Source of the DNA: Campanula takesimana
Lineage: Eukaryota; Streptophyta; Magnoliopsida; Asterales; Campanulaceae
Direction: 5' to 3'
Assembly: GCA_026119855.1 (NCBI GenBank)
Contig: JAOWBW010000086.1
Coordinates: forward strand, 958,407-1,022,406
Length of the DNA: 64,000 nucleotides
The notes beneath the pieces were generated by a model, which was not told the origin of the DNA, did not search any database, and was given only the letters and a program-made list of their open reading frames with translations. The translations under genes were made by a program, and so were the position numbers. Positions 22,678 to 33,117 of the stretch are shown here, in pieces (within the stretch, counting starts at the first letter, position 1; each line of letters starts with the position of its first letter).

Positions 22678-22737
22678 AGTGTCTTGGTTGAGATCTTGCG
22701 GATTGACTTCCCATCCACAAATGAAATACAAGGGATT
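22678..22737 (-). pseudogene. Start of exon 2 of the extra gene in element E
   Basis: On the minus strand the sequence TTATTTTGCACAG is followed by a frame beginning NPLYFICGWEVNPQDLNQD. Element D has TTTTTTTCAG followed by NSKYFLPGLKVN at the same place (57138), so both the acceptor-like site and the first exon-2 codons are conserved. The frame then meets the element A insertion and resumes at 12719 in the same phase for about a dozen codons before an in-frame stop. Confidence 0.6.
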
Positions 22738-23354
22738 CTGTGCAAAATAAAAATATGAATTAGACAAGTTATGTTGCGCATGGAGCGTTGCGCATGCGCA
22801 GATAGCGCAGAAATACCTATGCGCAGTAACTCCATACTTGATAATCTTGTAAAAGTAATGCGCAAAAGAAACAAGCAATCATGCTCAAAACACAAACACT
22901 TAGAGAATTTTTATGTGATTCTAAGCATAAAAGTAAAATCAAGAGTTTGATTAACACGAAATAAACTGTTCATGGTCATGAAGAACACTAAGAACACTAA
23001 AAATCAAAAGTTGACCAAAAAGAACAAAAAGCATATCAAAATGACCGCATGAACAGGATGAAGTCAACCATGAAAACAATATAGTCAACGACACCAAAAC
23101 AAACCCAGAAACGCAGAATATCCATTCATCTGCTATTGAGGTTTTTTGACAGAAAATTTTGTAGAAAGCACTTAAACAGAGTATTGATCGTGAAATAAAG
23201 TACATGAAAGAGTAGATCAGGGAAAACCGAACACAACACAACAATCGATTTCAAAAATGATCAACAATCAAGCACACAATCACAAAGGGAAACTTTTAAA
23301 GCTTGGAACCCTAACAATGGCGGAAAGCAAAAAATAAAAATTAAGGATTCATAC
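22738..23354 (-). other. Predicted intron (~617 bp) of the extra gene in element E
   Basis: The donor-like ATG|GTATGAATC lies at 23355/23354 and the acceptor-like TTTTGCACAG at 22738. The interior is AT-rich with TGCGCA words. The joins are in phase 0. Element D keeps the 3' part of the corresponding intron (56888-57137). The minus-strand open frames in this stretch are not conserved readings. Confidence 0.55.
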
Positions 23355-23486
23355 CATATCTTCGACGACGGGTGTAGGAACTTGCTGTTCTTGTTGAGAC
23401 CCAGATTCATAGGAAGAATAAGCTTCCTCAGAGGAGGAGGAAAGAATGATTTCGGGTAATTTCTTGGAGGTCTTCTTAGGAGCCAT
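23355..23486 (-). CDS. Exon 1 of the extra gene in element E (44 codons)
   Basis: The frame starts MAPKKTSKKLPEIILSSSSE and ends at VEDM, right at a GTATG donor-like site. The lysine-rich start and Ser/Glu-rich body suggest a disordered N-terminal tail, possibly with a basic nuclear-localisation-like patch, which is a guess. The ATG has a purine at -3 (ACGATGG). It follows a pyrimidine-rich leader and a TATA-like box about 190 bp upstream. With no stop in frame it extends into the intron by one codon only (GTATGA contains TGA), which supports splicing. Element D lacks this exon because F cut it away. Confidence 0.55.
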
Positions 23487-24215
23487 CGTTATAGAAAGAG
23501 ATGTAGATGAAAAAGGAAGTTTTGGGAAGATGAAATATGGAGAAGATGAAGGTAAAAGAGAGAAGAAGAGGAAATCTTTGGAATTTGGTAAGAAATAGAG
23601 AGAGAAAAATGGAGGTTTGGTGAAAGAGAATGAGCAGTAAAGAGAGAGGAGAGAGGTTACAAACAGTTTATACCAAAAAAAAGGAAGAAGGTGACATCAG
23701 CGCAAGGACAGTTGGTGAAAAAGCAGAGTAGGACACGTGCTGCGATGACGTGGCCTAACCAGATGCGCGCGTGCGCAGACCTAGCACGCGCGTGAGTGTG
23801 AAGTCCTAAGCCGGTTACTGTCGAGTCAACTTCCTCATAAATGCTGAGTCAGTGAAAGGACGAGCGCACGTTAGCAGGGTGACGTGGCCGAATGGGGGAC
23901 GCGTGTGCGCAGTCTTTGCGCGCGTGTGTGTCAGCTAAGAGATGGTGACGGCTATCGCATTACCTTCCTCATTGAATGGTGAGCAGACATTTAAAAGGTG
24001 CAATGTCATCAATCGCAGTTTGCATTAAATGACAATGGGACATACGCAGGGGTAAAAAGGTAATTTCCCAAGAAAATTTAAAAAAATAAAGGCGCGGAAA
24101 AATTTTAATTACACAAGTACCCTTGTGACTAAGCGTTGACTTTTCAGTCAAGCGCGCATGCAACATTGAGCGCAGCGCTTAAAATAGCGCAAAGATTCTT
24201 CAAATCTTACATTCA
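23487..24215 (-). promoter_or_regulatory. Promoter-like region and CT-rich leader of the extra gene in E
   Basis: Read on the minus strand, a TATA-like GGTATAAACTG lies near 23665-23675. It is followed by about 180 bp of CT-rich leader (CTCTCTCCTCTCTC) ending at the ATG, which resembles plant core promoters with a 5' UTR. Further upstream are two degenerate ~134-bp modules (TGACGTGGCC at 23746 and 23880 on the plus strand), each with an ACGT-core box, alternating GCGCGC sequence and a TTCCTCA word. No transcript evidence is available to me. Confidence 0.5.
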
Positions 24216-25482
24216 TAGGATTTGGCAGCAGCAGCTTCCAGCAGCAATGTATTCAGCTTCTGTAGTGGAGATGGACACAGCAACTTGCTTCTTGCTTGCC
24301 CACACAACAAGTCGATTTCCAAGGAAATGACAAGTTCCACTTGTGCTCTTCCTGTCAATTGTGCATGCTGCGTAATCTGCATCTTAATAACCTAGCAAAT
24401 CGAAATTCGAATCTTTGGTGTACCAAAGTCCAAGGTTAACAGTTCCAGAAAGATAACGAATAATGTGTTTAACAGCAGTTAAGTGCACTTCTCTAGGGTC
24501 CGCTTGATAGTGCGCATAGACACAAACACTAAACATAATATCTGGCCTGCTTGCAATAAGATAGAGGAGAGAACCAATCATACCTCGATATAAAGTTTGA
24601 TCAACTTTCTTACCTTTTAGTTGTTTGTCAAGATTATTGCCCGTAGCCATTAGAGTGTCGTATGCTTTAGCATTCTCATGTCCAAATTTCTTGATTAAGT
24701 CCCTTGTGTACTTGGCTTGATTTATGAAGATGCCATCATTTAATTGTTTAATTTGAAGCCCGAGGAAAAATGTGAGTTCTCCCATCATGCTCATCTCAAA
24801 CTTGTTTTTCATGAGCTTTTCAAAGCGCTTACAAAGTAACTCATTAGTAGAACCAAATATAATATCATCGACATAAATTTGAACAAGTAAAGAATGATCA
24901 TTATACTTAGCAATAAAAAGAGTTGTATCGATTTTACCGTGCTTGAAGCCTTTCTCTAGCAGGAATTTTGATAGAGTATCGTACCATGCTCTTGGAGCTT
25001 GCTTAAGTCCATACAAAGCTTTCTGAAGCTTGAAGACATGATTTGGAAATTTGCTATCTTCAAATCCAGGTGGTTGAGCTACGTAGACCGTCTCTTGGAG
25101 TTCACCATTGAGAAATGCGCTCTTCACATCCATTTGATAAAGCTTGAATTTCTTGTGAGACGCATAAGCTAAGAAAATTCTTATAGCTTTAAGTCTTGCC
25201 ACAGGCGCAAAAGTTTCATCGTAGTCGATTCCTTCTTCTTGCCTATAGCCTTGCGCAACCAACCTTGCTTTGTTTCTGGTGATGCTTCCATTCTCATCCA
25301 TCTTGTTTCTGAATACCCATTTTGTACCAATAACTCTTTTGTCATGAGGTCTGGGTACCAAAGTCTAAACCTTGCAGCGCTCAAATTGGTTAAGCTCTTC
25401 TTGCATAGCAGTAACCCAGCTTGAATCTTGGAGAGCTTCATCAATCTTCTTTGGTTCGATTTGGGAGATAAAAGAGTGATAC
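24216..25482 (-). pseudogene. pol: Copia pol fragment: RT and truncated RNase H, probably of element E
   Basis: The minus-strand frame 25361-24384 carries GTKWVFRNKMDENG, FAPVARLKA, QMDVKSAFLNGEL, YGLKQAPRAWYDTL and YVDDIIFGS, about 95% like the RT of element A. A stop interrupts LGY(*)DADYA near 24390, and RNase H continues to CCCQIL and then TGA, where A has TGG. Beyond 24216 the sequence changes to the promoter region of the extra gene, so the last ~90 residues of RNase H (including the FCDN region) are missing. The right edge is cut by the LTR of element B in a codon region before RT (HSFISQ-like). Same strand and no LTR between suggest it belongs to E. Confidence 0.75.
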
Positions 25483-26520
25483 TGTAGATATCCCGGGGGG
25501 ACCACGGCTTGGCTAGAGCGCGTGAATTACCTAGGATGTCTAATTGTGTTTTAGAGTCGCCACCCACATTTTTGAGGAACATAAGAAAACCTAATGTTTA
25601 TGAGCCTAAGTTTGATTTACGAAAACAGAGATTCTTTGGGATGAGGAGTTCGGGGGTTAGGTTACGAAATGGGAAATACTTAAACACCCATTTCGCCCGA
25701 GCAAAGTCGGTCTTGTTTGTTCATAATTCACTTTAAAGATAAATGCGTTCTTCCTATTTGAATGATGATAAAAAGGGGTTTTAAAGTTTAAAATGTAGGG
25801 AGATGACTCCTAGGCGAATTCAATGTAATGAAAGGACCATTGGTGTCATGTCCCAAATGGTTTTGGGGTGATTGCACATTTGATTAAAGAAGAAGAAGAA
25901 GAAGAAGAAGAAGAAGAAGAAGAAGAAGAAGAAGAAGAAGAAGAAGAAGAAGAAGAAGAAGAATTTAAGACATTTACCTATAGTATCCTCCAAAGAGAAC
26001 CTCTTGAAAATCCTTGAAGAAGAGGTTGAATACTTAGTTGGAAGAAGTCCCAAAGGAAAAGTCTAGAAAAGAAGTGAGAAGGAGGTCTAAAAGGAGTGAT
26101 GTCCAAGGTCCCCTCCAATGATGGATTGGAGGGGTTTTTATAGTTGAAAGAGGGTGGTTTTTGGAGCCAAACGGAGTCTCCAAGAAATATTTCCCAGGAA
26201 AAATCATGTATAATGAGCAAGGGAGAGATTCTTGGGCAGAATCTGTAACTGACACATCCCAGAAGCGCGCGCATCCCACCTAGGCGGCGGAAGGTGCGCG
26301 CATCTGGCCTGAAGGGGCGGAGGCGCGCGACTCTGAAAAGCGATTTTTGACAGAATGGACTAGAGAGTTAGAACTGTTATTCAGTTTAGTCCCGGGACTT
26401 AACGGAGTCCGTCTGGAACTTAACCAAAGTAACAGAAACTAACAGAAAACACTTAAAAGAGGGAGAAACACAAAATCAAGTGTGCAATCGGGGTGAGCGG
26501 TCCAAGGCAGGGTGTCTACA
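25483..26520 (-). repeat. 3' LTR of Tat element B
   Basis: On the minus strand it starts TGTAGACACCCTGCC and ends GGGATATCTACA; 1038 bp. GCGCGC boxes lie at about 26262-26335. It contains a long (GAA)n tract absent from the LTRs of element C, which explains much of the length difference. The LTR cuts the Copia pol fragment on its left. The predicted duplication GATAC (25478-25482) has no partner because the right end of B is lost. Confidence 0.9.
25888..25963. repeat. (GAA)n microsatellite, about 25 units
   Basis: An uninterrupted run of AGA/GAA triplets lies inside the LTR of element B. The corresponding place in C-type LTRs has only AAAGAGAGAGAGGAG. Confidence 0.97.
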
Positions 26521-26540
26521 GAGCCCCTCGGTGACGTGGA
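26521..26540 (-). other. Polypurine tract of element B
   Basis: Read on the minus strand, ACCGAGGGGCTC directly abuts the LTR start TGTAGACACC. The same purine-rich block adjoins the 3' LTR of element C at 39472. Confidence 0.75.
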
Positions 26541-26689
26541 TTACGAGGCAAACGCGCTGACGAAAAACAGACATCCGCCTAGGACATCACCAAGAAAAAG
26601 AAATGACTCGATAAAAGCAGGGATTTGAAATTGCAGGGGATAGAGGTGCACTCCTTGTGTGAGCGGCTTTGAGAGATAAGGGTGCGCTC

Positions 26690-27085
26690 CCTGTGTGAGC
26701 GACTTTGCCAATAGCGGGATCCGTTTGCTGAGAGCAGGATCTGTTTGCTGGAAGCGGGACCTGTTTGCTGATAGCGAGATCTGTTTGCTGGAAGCAGGAC
26801 CTGTTTGCTGATAGCGAGATCTGTTTGCTGGAAGCGGGACCTATTTGCTAATAGCAAGATCCGTTTGCTGGAAGCGGGACCTGTTTGGCTGATAGTGAGA
26901 TCCGTTTGCTGGAAGCCGTACCTGGAGGACCGTTTGCTTAAAGTGCGGAACCTAGAGGACCGTTTGCTGAAGTGCGGGGCCTAGAGGACCGTCTGCTGAA
27001 GTGCGGGACCCAGAGGACCGTCTGCTGAAGTGCGGGACCCAGAGGACCGTTTGCTGAAGTGCGGGATCCAGAGGACCGTTTGCTT
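26690..27085. repeat. 3' tandem arrays of element B (21-22 bp and 29 bp units)
   Basis: From about 26705 to 26930 there are repeats of a 21-22 bp unit like GCGGGACCTGTTTGCTGATA. From 26960 the period is exactly 29 bp (CCGTTTGCTG at 26960, 26989, 27018, 27047, 27076) with unit body AAGTGCGGGACCCAGAGGA. Element C has a different array (45 bp) at the same place. The open frames over it are by-products of the repeats. Confidence 0.9.
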
Positions 27086-27488
27086 TGAATGGATGTAGAT
27101 TTTGTTTGATGAGGAAGCGGTGATTCTGTGGCTCACCTCGGACCAAGTTGTTGTCGTGAGTCGTACTTTGATGTTGACTGTTTGACACTTTCGATGGGGT
27201 ACGGGCACAGTTGACTGTGGAGTGCTTTGTGCTGGGGATGAATTGTGAAAAGTGATTTTTTTGAGAGAATAACAGACACCCTACTTTGAGTGGGGGTTTT
27301 TGTCTTATTTCAGTTTTTAGACATGCCTTAAGGGCAGACCAAATCAATGTGTGCCCAGCTGTGTGTTTGCTGTCGTCGTCTGAGTTTCTCTTGTTGCTGG
27401 GATTGATCTTTTCTGCAGGTTGAAGGCGTTGGAACGCCTGGGTTTTGTTCTGAACTGACAAAGGCTATTTCTAGAGCATTTTCTACCT

Positions 27489-27562
27489 GGGACGCGGGCG
27501 CTTCCTCTCTTGGAGATGGGACACGCGTGCCTTGTAGACCGGTGTCGGGAGGCGCGCGCCTC
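27489..27562. promoter_or_regulatory. GC-box triplet upstream of the antisense ORF of B
   Basis: Three G/C boxes, GGGACGCGGGCGCTTCC, GGGACACGCGTGCC and GGGAGGCGCGCGCCTC, start about 28-30 bp apart. The arrangement is the same as in C (40496-40575) and in the Tat LTRs. A TATA-like GCTATAATATC follows at 27616 and the ATG at 27718. Confidence 0.55.
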
Positions 27563-27717
27563 TGGGAGGCGAAATTCAGGGCCTGATATTTACTGACCAA
27601 AAGATCCCCCAACAGCTATAATATCAGCTTCTGGTCGGTAATTCGATTCCAACAGCTTTCTTCTGCCATTTTTGAACACCATTTTATTGTCCAATTTTGC
27701 TTATAACCCTCTTTCCC

Positions 27718-29112
27718 ATGGCCTCTAACCTTTTTAGTCTTGGTGCCGAGGTTGTCAGAAGTTACGAGAAGGATTTATCGACATTCATTTATTCTTTCAA
27801 GACCCATCCCAAAAATGCTTTCATCAAAGATTTTGGATTTCGAATTCTTTTTACTTTGCGAACATTGAAGCCGGATTGGGACTTGTTGAAGGGCGCTGCA
27901 GCCTTCTGGGATTGTGATAGCCATGCATTCAACTTTTCGGCCAATGAAATGGTGCCGACTGTCGATGATTTTGGGGCCATTTTGGGTATGCCTTTGGCCG
28001 GTCGGATTGCCGTCCCTAAGTATCACCGCGGTGTTGTTGATTCTTGGGTTGACCTTCTGAATCTCCCTGTCGGAGATGTGAAGAAGATGATGCACGGGAC
28101 CGTTGTTGACATAAATGAGCTTCCGATGTTCTTCAGTTTGCATTCGGAAGATGTCGCGGTTCAGTCCTTTAAGAGAAATGCCATGGCTGTCTGCCTTTTC
28201 AGCGAGGTTTTGTTTGTCACTCCTCTGGGTACTGCGGATGCGCAGTTGGCTGAAATCGTGTTGCAGGCGAAAGGACAGTGATTTAGCATAATTCCGCTCA
28301 TTGTAGGAGAGACCTTGTATGGTTTGGACGAATTGAACCGTACAGGCGAGATGCGACGAGGAAGCCCCTTGCTTTTGACCATATGGCTTCGGGAGCATTT
28401 CAGGATTTATGCGTCATATGTCGACCTTTCTCCTTTTGCTGTTCATAGGCGACGGTTGCTGATTAGAGATTTGACTGAAGAGGGTTGGAGGAGATTTTTT
28501 GCTTCTCGTCTTACAGCTGACGTTGAGTGGTTCTCTTGGGGTCTTCGCCCTTTTGTGGAGTAGACCTCTGGTTTTCAGTACGTGGTTTTACCCGGGTTGA
28601 GAGATTCTTCGTTTTACCAACCAGAACGGGTTCTGAGGCAATTTGGCCGTCAACAGATAATTCCTTTTCCGAGGAACGGGAGGCTTCGTCCAGTTTCTTA
28701 TATGGGTCCTGACTTCTCGACTGAGCTTCAGTCGGCTTGGGGAGATGATCGTAACCGTTGGGCTTCCGCTCCATTGCACTGGGGTAGTATTTTTCTTCCC
28801 GAGAGTTACTTGGATCACTTGTTTGGTACCGTCTACCGCGGCATTACTTGGGTAGATGCTCTTCGGGCTGAATTGTTAGAGAAGGACTTTGAGCCTAGCA
28901 GTGCTTTGAGGTACAAGGAAGCTGCTGCTGATGTGAACAACATTCTAACTGACCCTTTCGGTACCTCTTTGGATGACTTTTATGCTCGGAGGCGCTCTGT
29001 TGCGCAGAAGATATCGGTCCGTATCAGTGTCCCTAGGCCTCCCAAGAAGAGTAGGATTGATGGTCGTTCGGGTGGTCCTTCAAAGGCCAAGAGAAAATTA
29101 GATTTTTCCTAG
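27718..29112 (+). pseudogene. Antisense ORF of B: plant-mobile-domain/DUF7745-like protein, broken
   Basis: The frame starts MASNLFSLGAEVV at 27718. It carries the motif set FWDCDSH-F, ANEMVPTVDDFGAILGMPL and later SPLLLTIWLREHFRIY and WGDDRNRW, ending with a basic tail (KKSRIDGRSGGPSKAKRKL). The motif FWD..THTF..E..PT..D...LG.P is characteristic of the plant mobile domain and related DUF7745 proteins; choosing between them needs a profile search. It lies opposite to gag-pol, between pol and the 3' LTR, where Tat elements are known to carry extra, sometimes antisense, ORFs. Two stops break it: TGA at about 28279 and TAG at 28561 (TGG in C). AATAAA at about 29224 could end its transcript. Confidence 0.7.
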
Positions 29113-29525
29113 TACCCCACGAGATTGCAATTTAGAATAGACCACTTGTTTAGGATTTAATGTTTTAATGTCTTTTATTAGCTCAACATTTCCATTGTAA
29201 TGATCAAAACAATTCAAGAAATGAATAAAAATTGCATCTTATTAATTTGAAATGATTTGGGTATTTGTTTATATTTTAGACCGCACCCGAAGGTTGCCTA
29301 CGTTCCTCCAGTGTAGAGGCTCAGGTCTCCGTAGTTCAAACAAACGAAGACCATTTTTTATTTGTGTGCACCCTGTTTTTTGCCTAGACCGCCCTTTCGG
29401 GTTTTCAATCTAGCGGGCTTCTTTTTTGCACGTGCTCTAATTTTTGCCTAGGCCGCCCTTGCGGGTTTTCAACCTAGCGAGCCTTTTTTTTTTTGGTCTT
29501 CGTTTATTAGACATAAAATCTCTTC
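29113..29525. other. Convergent 3' region between antisense ORF and pol in B
   Basis: This holds a plant poly(A)-like AATAAA near 29224 for the antisense ORF. It also holds two ~60-bp copies built on TTGCCTAGACCGCCCTTTCGGGTTTTC and TTGCCTAGGCCGCCCTTGCGGGTTTTC, each able to fold locally. The same pair is conserved in C (42390-42500). Confidence 0.6.
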
Positions 29526-32500
29526 AACTTGTCGAGGTTGACTTCCTTTGGCAGCTAATCTCCGTCTAAATCCATGAGTCAGACTGCACCGCCGCTTAGT
29601 ATCTTCTTGACTACGTACGGACCGATCCATCGGGGTCCCCATTTTCCAAGGGGGTTCATGGCATTAGGAGGGTGTTGTCTTAGGACCAAATCTCCCACAC
29701 TGATGTTTCGGGACTTCATCTTTTTGTTGAAAGCCCTAGCCATTCTTTGTTGATAGGCCCTCGTACGTTCGATTGCCCTTAGCCTTTTCTTGTCGAGTAG
29801 GGCTAGCTGTTCATATCGACTTTGCATCCAATCGACTTCATTGACTTGGTTCTCGAGGAGGACCCGTAGGGATGGGGCTTCGAGCTCTATTGGGAGTACA
29901 GCTTCGGAACCATATACCAGTGCATAAGGAGTTTTTCCAGTCGCTGTCCGTATTGACTTGCGGTAGCCCCATAATGCTAGAGGTAGCTTTTCGGGCCAAT
30001 CCCTTCCGGTAGACGCCATTTTCTTTACAATGGTCTCGATTGTCTTATTAGCTGCCTCGACTGCGCCGTTTGCTTGAGGGCGGTATGGAGATGACTTGTG
30101 CTTAGTAATCTTGTATTCTACCAGGAGCGCGTCCATCTCTTTCTCAAAGTGAGAACCGTTGTCTGAGATGATCTCATGAGGAACGCCGTACCGGCACATG
30201 ATGTGGGTTTTCACGAATTCGGCCACTTTCTTGGCGTTGAGAACTCGGTAAGCCTGTGCTTCGACCCATTTTGTAAAAAGTCCACGTCTACTAGGACGAA
30301 AGATTGTCTGTTGCTGCCAGTAGGGTGAACTTTGCCGATGATGTCTATGCCCCAACAAGAGAAAGGCCAAGGCGTGGTCATATTGTAAAGCTGTGAGGGT
30401 GGAGCGTGCCGTAGATTGGCATGGAATTGGCATTTGGCGCACCTCTTGACTTTCTCGATGCAGTCCCTTTCCATGGTACTCCAATAATAACCCATGCGGA
30501 GTATTTTCTTGGTCAACATAAACCCGTTCATGTGGGGCCCACATTCACCTTCGTGGATCTCATGCATTATTTCTTGAGCTTCGGTCTCATTTGCGCATAG
30601 GAGATTGATCCCTTCGTGGTGCCTTTTGTAGACTCTGTCCCCAATCAGTACATATCGGGAGGCTAGTCTTTGCAATGCCATTTGAGACTTCTTATTGCTA
30701 TTCTCGGGATAAGTACCATCCTTGAGGAAATTCATGATATCCGCATACCACGGGGAGTTTGCTTGGACCTCGTTGATCTCTATACTAATGCAGTATGCCG
30801 GACCGTTCCTTCGGGAAATTTTGAAGGGCTTCACCATTTTACCCTCAGGTATTTCGACCAGTAAAGCGATGGTGTCTAGTGCATCAGCAAAACGGTTTTT
30901 GTCCCTTGGCAGGTAGTTGAAGGTGATTTCTTGAAACTGTTCAACCAACTCCTCGAGATGTTGACCATACCGTTGTAGAGTCGAGTCTTGAATCTTCCAC
31001 CTTCCAGATGTTTGATTGATGATGAGCAAGGAATCACCAAATACTTCTAAACTTGTGACATTTCTCTCGAGGGCTGCTTCGAGCCCCGCTATGCATGCTT
31101 CGTACTCAGCGGTGTTGTTGGTGGCTTCAAATTCGAGGCGGATAGCGATTGGAGTATACATGTCCTTTGGATCAACAAGTAACATCCCTATGCCATATCC
31201 ATGCTTATTGGCTGCGCCGAAGAAAAAAAGTTGCCACTTATTTTCTTCTGTTGTAGCGCAAATTAAATGCTCGTCGGGGAACTGTACATCTTCCCCATTC
31301 ACTTCATCACACGGAAATTCAGCAAGCTGATCACTGAACACTTTCCCCCTGATGGATTTGAGTGTGACGTAAGTGATATCGTAGCCGGCGAGCATGAAAT
31401 ACCATTTGGCTATTCTTGTTGACATGAAAGGCTTCTCGAAGATGTAGCGGAGCGGGTCCACTTTTGCTACCAACTTGATTGGTAAGGCCTCCATATAATG
31501 CTTGAGATTTTGAGTAACCCAAACTAATGCAGCACAAGACTTCTCTAAGACAGAGTAGTTCTTTTCAGCTCCTTGAAACCGGCGGCTGACGAAGTAGATA
31601 GCATTCTCTTTTGTGGAGTCTCGCTGTTCTTGTGCTAACATAGCCCCTAGGGATTCATCATTGACAGTGAGATAGAGCAAGAGAGGCTTCTCTTTGTGCG
31701 GTGGAACCAAAACTGGAGAGCATGTCAAGTAATGCTTCACTTGGTCGAAGGCTTCTTGGCAAGCATCGGTCCATTCTAGAGCCACATTCTTCTTGAGTAG
31801 CTTGAAGATCGGTTCACACATAGAAGTGAGTTGGTGCACAAACCGACTGATGTATTGAAGTCTACCCATGAAACCTTTGATTTCCTTCTGCGTCTTTGGG
31901 GGAGGCATGTCAATGATCGCCTTGATCTTGGAGGGATCGGCTTCAATTCCCCTCTCAGTGACCATGTAACCGAGAACCTTTAATCTGACGACCCCAAAAG
32001 TGCACTTTGCGGGATTGAGTCTCATGTTGTGTTGTCGAAGTCTTTCAAATAACTTGCGAAGATCGATCAAATGTTGACCATTGGTTCCCTTTGAATGGAT
32101 AATCATGTCGTCTACATAGACCTCGATCTCTTTATGAATCATGTCATGGAATAGATCCGTAACAACCCTCTGGTAAGTAGCCCCAGCGTTCCTTAGTCCG
32201 AACGGCATGACTGTGTAGCGGAAAGTGCCCCACGGTGTTGTGAAAGCTGTCTTGTGTTGGCCCTCTTCGGACATGAGAATCTGATTGTAACCGGCAAAGC
32301 CGTCCACAAATGAGAGGACTTCATAGTTGGCAGTTGAATCGACGAGCATGTCGATGTTTGGTAGTGGAAAATCATCTTTCGGGGAAGCTTTGTTCAAATC
32401 CCGGAAGTCCACACAAACCCGAACCTTGCCGTTTGCCTTTATGACTGTCACAATGTTGGCTAGCCAAGTCGGATACTCAATGACTTTGATGAAACCCACA

Positions 32501-33117
32501 CTGAGGAGCTTTTCAATCTCTTCTTTGACTTGTAGAGACCATTCTGGCTTGATCTTTCGGAGCTTCTGCTTTACTGGCTTGGCGTCCTCTCTGATCGGAA
32601 TTCTATGCTCCGCGACCTTTCTGTCCAAACCCGGCATGTATCTGTACGACCATGCGAATACATCCACAAACTCTTTGAGCTGTGCAGTCAATCTGTCTTT
32701 GTCCTCCCCCTTGAAGAAGCTGCCAATCTTCGTTTCTTTCGGCTCTTTGTCGGTACCCAGATTAACAACATGCAATTCCTCATCAGCCCCTGGACCATTT
32801 TCACCACGATAACGAACCTGTTGAGCTAGTTCATTTAGGTATGTTATGTTTTCGTGGTCTATTTCATCATAATTTGAATCGTTATTAACTTGTTCATTAA
32901 GTTCGTTATTAGTTAATTCATCATTTATGATGTTTGCAATCTCGGGGTACTCAGAAATATCAAATTTTTCATTAGCAAAGAAAGGAAACACACGCTCGGC
33001 TATTGCCTCCATATCCTCTTGGGTGAGGGCATTAGAAACACTCTCGGACTCGAAAGTAAGTGTGAGATGCTCTTTCTTTGTTGATGTACGGGGTATGCAA
33101 CCCATTTCTCGGATCAA
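29526..33117 (-). pseudogene. pol: pol of Tat element B: RT, two RNase H domains, integrase; broken
   Basis: The minus-strand frame 33117-30211 (968 codons) carries RT (YVDDMIIHSKG), a Gypsy RNase H (LGAMLAQEQ, YFVSRRFQGAEKNYSVLEKSC) and an additional archaeal-type RNase H (NNTAEYEACIAGLEAAL, FGDSLLIIN). An integrase zinc finger (HEGECGPH ... CAKCQFH) follows. A small indel near 30290 shifts integrase into 30544-29579 (ISDNGSHF, ANGAVEAANK). The first Asp of the second RNase H is changed (LFFFGAANKHG against LFFDGAANKHG in C). Two stops lie near the end, where C has CGG-type Arg and CAG. It is inactive as it stands. Confidence 0.9.

Noticed and set aside
27775..28398. 207-codon minus-strand ORF opposite the antisense gene of B
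   Set aside because: The plus-strand frame has the conserved domain motifs; the minus frame is not open across the equivalent part of C.
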